Below are positions 56,711-64,000 of a stretch of 64,000 nucleotides of DNA, one piece after another. A program made the position numbers and the translations under genes. The notes beneath the pieces were generated by a model. It was not told where the DNA came from, made no database searches, and saw nothing but the letters and a program-made list of their open reading frames with translations. The stretch's first letter is position 1, and every line of letters starts with the position of its first letter. The stretch lies in NCBI GenBank assembly GCA_934615645.1, contig CAKTTR010000001.1, forward strand, positions 1-64,000, in the 5' to 3' direction. The stretch is from an uncultured Oscillospiraceae bacterium (GTDB lineage: Bacteria; Bacillota; Clostridia; Oscillospirales; Oscillospiraceae).

Positions 56711-56750
56711 AGTCTATTTATTTGATTTTCTGATATTTATAGACTGTATT
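56711..56750 (+). promoter_or_regulatory. Promoter and operator candidate of the XRE gene
   Basis: TTGATT, 17-bp spacer, TGTATT (-35 at 56722, -10 at 56745). AGTCTAT at 56711-56717 and ATAGACT at 56738-56744 form an inverted repeat bracketing the -35, a plausible autoregulatory site. Confidence 0.5.
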
Positions 56751-56776
56751 AGGAGACAGATAGGAGGAGAAACCCA

Positions 56777-57121
56777 ATGAGCGAAATCACGAAATGGGTC
56801 GGGCAAAGAATTCGGAACTATCGCGTGCGCAGCAAGCTCAGCCAGGAGCAATTGGCCGAACGCTCCGGCTGCCATCCGACTTACATCGGTCAGGTGGAGC
56901 GGGGCGAAAAGAACGCAACGCTGGATAGCATCGCTAAGATCGCCGCAGCCCTGGACGTACCCCTATCCCAGCTGTTTGAAAAGCTGGAAGATGTCAGGCC
57001 GCAGCAGGAGGGAGAAAATATCCCGCTGGCGTGTTACGAAATTCTTTCCTCAAAATCCAAAATGGAGCAGGTACAGCTGTTCCGAGTCCTGTTGGCAGTC
57101 GAAGAATACAAAAGGATGTGA
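56777..57121 (+). CDS. XRE-family transcriptional regulator
   Basis: 114 residues. The helix-turn-helix occupies residues 8-65 (IRNYRVRSKLSQEQLAERSG, HPTYIGQVERGEKN, LDSIAKIAAALDV), followed by a short C-terminal helix region. GGAGGAG precedes the ATG. It is a single-gene unit divergent from the SLOG protein and ends at a terminator. Regulation of itself and the SLOG gene is inferred from the inverted repeats between them. Confidence 0.9.
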   Translation: MSEITKWVGQRIRNYRVRSKLSQEQLAERSGCHPTYIGQVERGEKNATLDSIAKIAAALDVPLSQLFEKLEDVRPQQEGENIPLACYEILSSKSKMEQVQLFRVLLAVEEYKRM

Positions 57122-57125
57122 AAAA

Positions 57126-57160
57126 GCGCCGGGGCGTGCCCCAGCGCATTTTCTGTTTTT
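57126..57160 (+). terminator. Terminator of the XRE gene
   Basis: GCGC-C-GGGGC-GT-GCCCC-A-GCGC hairpin with one mismatch, then ATTTTCTGTTTTT, five bases after the stop. The T-rich end nearly meets the end of the convergent M23 gene. Confidence 0.82.
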
Positions 57161-57166
57161 GGCATG

Positions 57167-57805
57167 TTATTCTGCAAAGCAGGTCTCCGGGTTGAGCTGT
57201 GCTGCACCCTGGGAGACTTCAAAGTGCAGGTGCGGCTCGCTGGCAAGCTCCAGCTTCGCCGTCGCACCGACGGCACCGATCTGGCTGCCCGCCTGGACCT
57301 GGTCGCCGACGGCCACAGGAATTTCCGCGGCCAGATTGCAATAGCGGGTGGTGTAGCCGCCGTCGTGGGTGAGCTCTACCGTCCAGCCCAGGAAATCGTC
57401 CTCCGCCACAGCGCTGACGGTCCCGTCTGCGGCGGCGCAGACAGCGTCGCCGACGCTGGCGGTCAGGTCAACGCCCGGATGGACCCGCCAGTCTTTCGTT
57501 GTGGCGTTATAGGCCAGGCGGTCCGTGGCAAAGCTCTGGACGACGGCGCCGTCCACCGGTTTTTCCAGCTTGGGCGGCGCAGTGTCCGGCGACGGAGACG
57601 CCGCATCTTTGCCGGTCTCCTCCTGCGCCGGGGTATCCGGCGTTTGCAGGGCGGCGGTGGGCGCGGCGTCGGCGTCCGGCGCAGCGCTTTGGTTGAAATA
57701 AAGATAGCCCGAGATCCCGACTGCTGCGATGCAGAGGACAAGGACTATGTAGTAGCCCTTATCCCGCATCCAGCCTTTGAAGCCGGTGTGTTTGTTGTTT
57801 TGCAT
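57167..57805 (-). CDS. M23 peptidase-domain membrane protein, SpoIIQ-like
   Basis: 212 residues: a cytosolic N-terminus, one membrane helix at about 20-36 (IVLVLCIAAVGISGYLYF), a low-complexity linker, and a C-terminal LytM/M23 domain. The zinc-site motifs HPGVD and HLHFE are both present, so the enzyme may be active on peptidoglycan. Size and build resemble SpoIIQ of clostridia, which acts in engulfment during sporulation; a general murein endopeptidase is the alternative. GGAGGTG precedes the ATG, partly within a hairpin. Confidence 0.82.
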   Translation of the reverse strand: MQNNKHTGFKGWMRDKGYYIVLVLCIAAVGISGYLYFNQSAAPDADAAPTAALQTPDTPAQEETGKDAASPSPDTAPPKLEKPVDGAVVQSFATDRLAYNATTKDWRVHPGVDLTASVGDAVCAAADGTVSAVAEDDFLGWTVELTHDGGYTTRYCNLAAEIPVAVGDQVQAGSQIGAVGATAKLELASEPHLHFEVSQGAAQLNPETCFAE

Positions 57806-57817
57806 GTCTTATGCACC

Positions 57818-57844
57818 TCCGCCCATAGTATGGGCGGATTTTTT
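57818..57844. other. Hairpin at the M23 ribosome site, terminator-like on the plus strand
   Basis: TCCGCCCATA / TATGGGCGGA with a single central base. On the minus strand its right edge merges with the M23 ribosome binding site (GGCGGAGGTG). On the plus strand it is followed by TTTTTT and resembles an intrinsic terminator although no plus-strand gene is present. Confidence 0.6.
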
Positions 57845-57875
57845 GGGCTCTAAACGGCAAGACAGGAATTTTTTT

Positions 57876-57919
57876 ACAGAAAAAAGCGGCGTGCCCTGCA
57901 TGATTTACAGGGCACGCCG
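57876..57919 (-). terminator. Terminator of purA-purB
   Basis: Perfect 12-bp stem CGGCGTGCCCTG / CAGGGCACGCCG, 9-nt loop, then CTTTTTTCTGTAAAAAAA on the minus strand, 21 bases after purB. Confidence 0.92.
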
Positions 57920-57940
57920 TGTTGAAAGTGTTAGAGAATG

Positions 57941-60660
<2,720 letters not shown>

Positions 60661-60704
60661 TCATGGAAATCTAAAAAGATCGGATGCACAGACCATACAG
60701 TATT

Positions 60705-60733
60705 AGAATACTCCAATTTTTGATATAAGTAAA
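60705..60733 (-). promoter_or_regulatory. Promoter of purA-purB
   Basis: Minus-strand TTTACT, 17-bp spacer, TATTCT, about 66 bases before purA, preceded by an AT-rich stretch (60,734-60,775) that could act as an UP element. I see no PurR box or purine riboswitch. The rest of the region to the next promoter holds no gene. Confidence 0.55.
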
Positions 60734-60871
60734 ACAGAAAAAAGTTATATTTGCGATTATAATTACTAATACATTTGCGGCATAGAAAAATCGCCTGCTC
60801 TTTCTGCTATTTTAAGCCCCGGCGCGCCGGTTTGTCAACGTTTATTCGCTGGGAAAGTCATACTTTTCCGC

Positions 60872-60900
60872 TTTACAAACCGGTCGAAACTTGGTATAAT
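60872..60900 (+). promoter_or_regulatory. Promoter of the SLH-barrel/DUF4430 operon
   Basis: TTTACA, 17-bp spacer, TATAAT. The leader of about 78 bases contains an 8-bp hairpin GGATGCGG / CCGCATCC flanked by GCC/GGC. It is too short for a cobalamin riboswitch. Confidence 0.82.
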
Positions 60901-60984
60901 CCAGGTATCCGAAACAGGCGAGAATGCCGGGGATGCGGGCGTTTTCCGCATCCGGCGGAAAAATTTGAACCGGAGGAAATAATC

Positions 60985-63153
60985 ATGAAGAAAAGATTTC
61001 TGGCGTTGGTGCTGGTACTGGCACTGTGCGCGGGCCTGCTGGTCATGCCAGTCAGTGCGGCAGAGCCGGAGGCGGTGGCCTATTTGACCATCAGCGTCGC
61101 GGGCGAGCTGCAGCTCACGCGCTACCCGGTCCCGCTGACGGACGAAAATGAGAACGGCAAATTGGATATTGACGACGTGCTGCAGGTCGGCCATGCGCTT
61201 TACGGCGAGGGCATCTACAGCTATGCTTCGGCCAAGGGTGACTACGGCCTGAGCATCACAAAGCTTTGGAACGATACCAGCGGCGCGTTCGGCTACTGTG
61301 TGAATACCACCGTTCCGATGAGCCTCGAAGAGGAAGTCAAGGCGGGCGACGATGTCTACGCCTATGTCTACCAGGATAAGACGGGCTATACCGATGCATT
61401 TTCTTATTTCAATGAACGGCATATCTCGGTCACAGCCGGTGATACCGTTACGCTGACGCTCTCTAAGCTTGGCTACGGTGAAAACTGGGAGACGATCAGC
61501 ACGCCCATCACCAACGCGGCGATCACCATCGACGGCGAAGAGACGGACTATGTGACGGATGAAAACGGCAAGGTCACGATGAAGCTCAACGCGCCTGGCC
61601 TGTATGTGATCTCCGCCAACGCGACAGGGACGATTCTGGTGCCGCCGGTCACGACGGCCCGGGTCAAGGCAACCTGGACGAAGGACTGGCGCAACAGTGC
61701 AATGACCGCGCTGCAGGGCACGGCAGCCATCAGCCTGGCCAAGCAGGGCGAGGATATCAGTGCTTGGGATATCATTGGCCTGTACGGCGCGGGCGTTCCG
61801 GTGCCGGAGGCATATCTTGCGGATTATCTGGAAGGGCTCTACGATGCTCTGGTCAGCAGCAATGGCCAGCTCTCGGCCAGCCAGTACACGGCCTACTCCC
61901 GCAGCATTCTGGCGCTGGCGGCCGTTGGCGAGGACCCGGCCAACTTTGCAGGCTATGATCTGCTCAAATGGCTGGAGGATTATGATAAGACCACGAAGCA
62001 GGGCGTGACCGGCGCGGCGTATGCGCTGCTGGCCCTGGACTGCGCTGGCGACACGTTCCAGAGCAGCCAGCGGGAAGCCTATGTGCAGTACATCCTGGAT
62101 GCCCAGCGCAAGGACGGCGGCTGGGACCTGCGGGGCGAGAGCGCCGCGGCGGCTGACGCCGATGTGACGGCTATCTGCCTGCAGGCACTGGCGGCCTACG
62201 CCGGGGACCCGGCGGTCCGTCCGGCAGTGAACAAGGGCATTGACTGCCTGTCTGCTCTGCAGCAGAGCGACGGCGGCTTTAAGAGCTACGGCACGGCCAA
62301 CTGCGAGAGCAGCGCTATGGTGCTGCTGGCCATGTGCCAGCTGGGCATCGGCCTGGACGACGCCCGCTTTGTCAAGGGCGAAAACTCGGTGCTGGACGCC
62401 ATGCTGCGCTTCCGCAATGCGGACGGCAGCTTCAGCCACGAGGCCGGGAAGGGCGCCAATACCCTGGCGACGATGCAGGCCCAGATGGCACTGGCCTCCC
62501 TGCTGCGCTGCGCCGACGGGATGAGCGGCATTTACGATATGACCAACGGCTACGGCGAATTCCCCTTCACGGACGTGGCCTTCAACACCTGGTATTTTGA
62601 GGCGGTTCGCTATACGAACCAGGCGGGCCTGTTGGTCGGCACAACGGAGACGACCTTTGGCCCCAATGTCCCGCTGACCCGCGGCATGCTCGTGACGATC
62701 CTGTGGAGAATGATGGGCCGTCCGGCGGCACAGCAGAATGTCACGGCGTATTATTCGGATGTCAACGCCAAGATGTACTACGCTGAGCCCATCGCCTGGG
62801 CGACGGAGCTGGAGATTGCAGCCGGTATGGGCGGCGGCAAATTCTGCCCGGAGGAAAAAGTCACCCGGGAGCAGTTGGCGTGCTATCTTTACCGCTATCA
62901 GAAGCTGGCGCTGGGCGGGGATGTCTCCGCGTCGGAGAATCTGCAGGGCTGGAGCGATTACAGCCAGATTTCTTCCTGGAGTAAAGAAGCTTTGGCCTGG
63001 GCCACGGCAGAAGGTCTGCTGGTCGGCAGCGGCGGTAAGCTGGACCCCAAGGGCAGCGCGACCCGCGCCCAAGTGGCCAGCGTGCTGATGCGCTTTGACC
63101 GGAGCATTGGCGATGCTTGGGAGAATGAGCTTCTCGGCACCTATTTCAAATAA
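60985..63153 (+). CDS. Secreted alpha/alpha-barrel (prenyltransferase-repeat) protein with SLH domains
   Basis: 722 residues. Signal peptide at 1-24 (KKRFLALVLVLALCAGLL, cut after VSA). Residues about 25-220 form beta-rich domains, including DENENGKLDIDDVLQVGHAL. Residues about 240-525 carry squalene-cyclase/prenyltransferase-type repeats (DAQRKDGGWDL, LQQSDGGFKSYG, RNADGSFSHEAG), which build an alpha/alpha barrel. The C-terminus has three S-layer homology segments (FTDVAFNTWYFEAVRYTNQ; YYSDVNAKMYYAEPIAWA; WSKEALAWATAEGLL) for cell-wall attachment. GGAGG precedes the ATG. A DUF4430 lipoprotein follows. Together they mirror the two domains of transcobalamin; cobalamin binding is inference. Confidence 0.85.
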   Translation: MKKRFLALVLVLALCAGLLVMPVSAAEPEAVAYLTISVAGELQLTRYPVPLTDENENGKLDIDDVLQVGHALYGEGIYSYASAKGDYGLSITKLWNDTSGAFGYCVNTTVPMSLEEEVKAGDDVYAYVYQDKTGYTDAFSYFNERHISVTAGDTVTLTLSKLGYGENWETISTPITNAAITIDGEETDYVTDENGKVTMKLNAPGLYVISANATGTILVPPVTTARVKATWTKDWRNSAMTALQGTAAISLAKQGEDISAWDIIGLYGAGVPVPEAYLADYLEGLYDALVSSNGQLSASQYTAYSRSILALAAVGEDPANFAGYDLLKWLEDYDKTTKQGVTGAAYALLALDCAGDTFQSSQREAYVQYILDAQRKDGGWDLRGESAAAADADVTAICLQALAAYAGDPAVRPAVNKGIDCLSALQQSDGGFKSYGTANCESSAMVLLAMCQLGIGLDDARFVKGENSVLDAMLRFRNADGSFSHEAGKGANTLATMQAQMALASLLRCADGMSGIYDMTNGYGEFPFTDVAFNTWYFEAVRYTNQAGLLVGTTETTFGPNVPLTRGMLVTILWRMMGRPAAQQNVTAYYSDVNAKMYYAEPIAWATELEIAAGMGGGKFCPEEKVTREQLACYLYRYQKLALGGDVSASENLQGWSDYSQISSWSKEALAWATAEGLLVGSGGKLDPKGSATRAQVASVLMRFDRSIGDAWENELLGTYFK

Positions 63154-63184
63154 ACAAACAGAGCGATAAAGGATGATGAGACAG

Positions 63185-63907
63185 ATGAAGCATTACAAAT
63201 GGACGGCACTTTGCCTGGTGCTGCTGCTTATCCTGAGTTGCTTTCTGACTGCTTGCAGTGATACTGTAGGAAGTCCGGCAACGGAGCCGGAGAACACGCA
63301 GACCCAGCAGAAACAGGAAGCGGAGAATGATGACGGCGCCGACAAGGACGGGGAAGCAGGTACGGTGACAGGCGGCGCGTCAGATGCGGATGATGCTGCC
63401 GGCAGTGAAGACACGGCCCAGCAGCCGGCAGGTGACGATACGGCAAAGCCTGTGCAGGCAGAACCGGCTGGGAACACCCAGCAGCCCGACGCCCAGGAGC
63501 CGCAGACGCAGACCTGTACCATCAGCATTGATTGCTCGACGATTCTGGATAATATGGATAAGCTGGAGCGGGGCAAGGAAGGGCTGATCCCGTCGGATGG
63601 TATCCTGCTTGCCAAGACGGAAGTGCAATACGAAGAGGGCGACACCGTCTTCACCATGCTCAAGCGGGAGCTGCAGAGCCGTAAAATGCACTATGATTTT
63701 GAGGGCAGCGGCTCCTCGGCGTACCTGGCAGGGCTTTGCAATATCTATGAATTCGACTGCGGAAAGCTCTCCGGCTGGGAATTTGCCGTCAACGGTTCGT
63801 TCCCCAGCGTCGGCGTCGGCGTCTATAAGCTCTCGCCCGGCGATTCCGTCGCACTAATTTATACCTGCGATTTGGGTGACGATATCGGCAACCACTACGA
63901 CGGCTGA
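63185..63907 (+). CDS. DUF4430-domain lipoprotein
   Basis: 240 residues. An N-terminal signal with the lipobox LTAC, then an acidic, Gln/Asp/Ala-rich low-complexity linker (about 30-110), then a C-terminal DUF4430 domain (TVFTMLKRELQ, AYLAGLCNIYEFDCGKLSGW, LSPGDSVALIYTCDLG). DUF4430 is the beta-domain fold of transcobalamin and intrinsic factor. The ATG at 63185 is favoured (AAAGGA upstream, typical basic start); in-frame ATGs at 63173 and 63176 are alternatives. It follows the barrel protein by 31 bases and ends at a terminator. Confidence 0.85.
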   Translation: MKHYKWTALCLVLLLILSCFLTACSDTVGSPATEPENTQTQQKQEAENDDGADKDGEAGTVTGGASDADDAAGSEDTAQQPAGDDTAKPVQAEPAGNTQQPDAQEPQTQTCTISIDCSTILDNMDKLERGKEGLIPSDGILLAKTEVQYEEGDTVFTMLKRELQSRKMHYDFEGSGSSAYLAGLCNIYEFDCGKLSGWEFAVNGSFPSVGVGVYKLSPGDSVALIYTCDLGDDIGNHYDG

Positions 63908-63948
63908 CCGGTGCGCACCTGACGCGAACCCCTTGCATGAAACACGAA

Positions 63949-63983
63949 AAAACCTCCGTACGGGCATCCCGTACGGAGGTTTT
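63949..63983 (+). terminator. Terminator of the SLH-barrel/DUF4430 operon
   Basis: Perfect 16-base arms AAAACCTCCGTACGGG / CCCGTACGGAGGTTTT with a 3-nt loop, 41 bases after the stop, ending in TTTT. Its symmetry allows function in both directions. Confidence 0.88.
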
Positions 63984-64000
63984 GCGCTTGGCAAAAATAC

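Noticed and set aside
60900..60985. Cobalamin riboswitch before the transcobalamin-like pair.
   Set aside because: The leader is only about 80 bases and lacks the B12 box; just a simple hairpin is present.

Overview
The window is GC-rich, chromosomal housekeeping DNA of a clostridial Firmicute, most like the Oscillospiraceae/Ruminococcaceae. This rests on strong AGGAGG-type ribosome binding sites with ATG, GTG and TTG starts, a lysine riboswitch before dapAB, the acetylase branch of lysine synthesis (dapH, dapL), YmdB, the YhaN/YhaO pair, a SpoIIQ-like M23 protein, the Firmicute order rpmH-rnpA-yidD-yidC-jag, and many intrinsic terminators. I saw no phage, IS element, CRISPR array, rRNA or tRNA. 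Functions are assigned by reading motifs; no database was searched.

Layout, left to right. 0-9.9 kb (minus strand): a DUF1275 membrane protein; a MarR-controlled heterodimeric ABC exporter; trmL-pgk-tpiA; an aminotransferase with a HAD phosphatase. 10-20.4 kb (plus): secA-pgeF-peptide-binding lipoprotein, then an AT-rich spacer and a two-gene flavin/Fe-S NADH oxidoreductase. 20.4-28.2 kb (minus): hemW-lepA, adenine deaminase, and a MerR regulator with a purine-type amidohydrolase. Between ade and merR, on the plus strand, lies a promoter-to-terminator unit of about 400 nt with no gene, which I propose is a structured non-coding RNA. 28.4-32.5 kb: lysine synthesis (dapH, dapL, lysine riboswitch, dapA, dapB). 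32.6-36.2 kb: uvrA-radC. 36.2-43 kb (minus): a DltA-like ligase, greA, and an operon ymdB-yhaO-yhaN-DUF2238. 43.1-50 kb: a divergent TrpD-like protein, uvrB and a second heterodimeric ABC exporter. 50-53.1 kb: jag-yidC-yidD-rnpA-rpmH. 53.2-56.1 kb: larE-larB-larC2-larC1 for the nickel-pincer cofactor. 56.1-57.8 kb: a SLOG-fold protein and an XRE regulator facing apart, then an M23 protein. 57.9-60.6 kb: purA-purB. 60.9-64 kb: an SLH-anchored barrel protein and a DUF4430 lipoprotein that together resemble a split transcobalamin.

The observations most worth following are: (1) the candidate RNA at about 25,459-25,860; (2) its promoter shares TTGACA, a 19-bp spacer and 12 spacer bases in identical register with the promoter of the neighbouring amidohydrolase-merR operon, which suggests that the MerR protein controls both; (3) larC is split with its C-terminal half encoded upstream of its N-terminal half, so the frameshift used by Lactiplantibacillus cannot join them, and no larA is present; (4) the split transcobalamin-like surface pair; and (5) a TrpD-fold protein that has lost its PRPP-binding motif.
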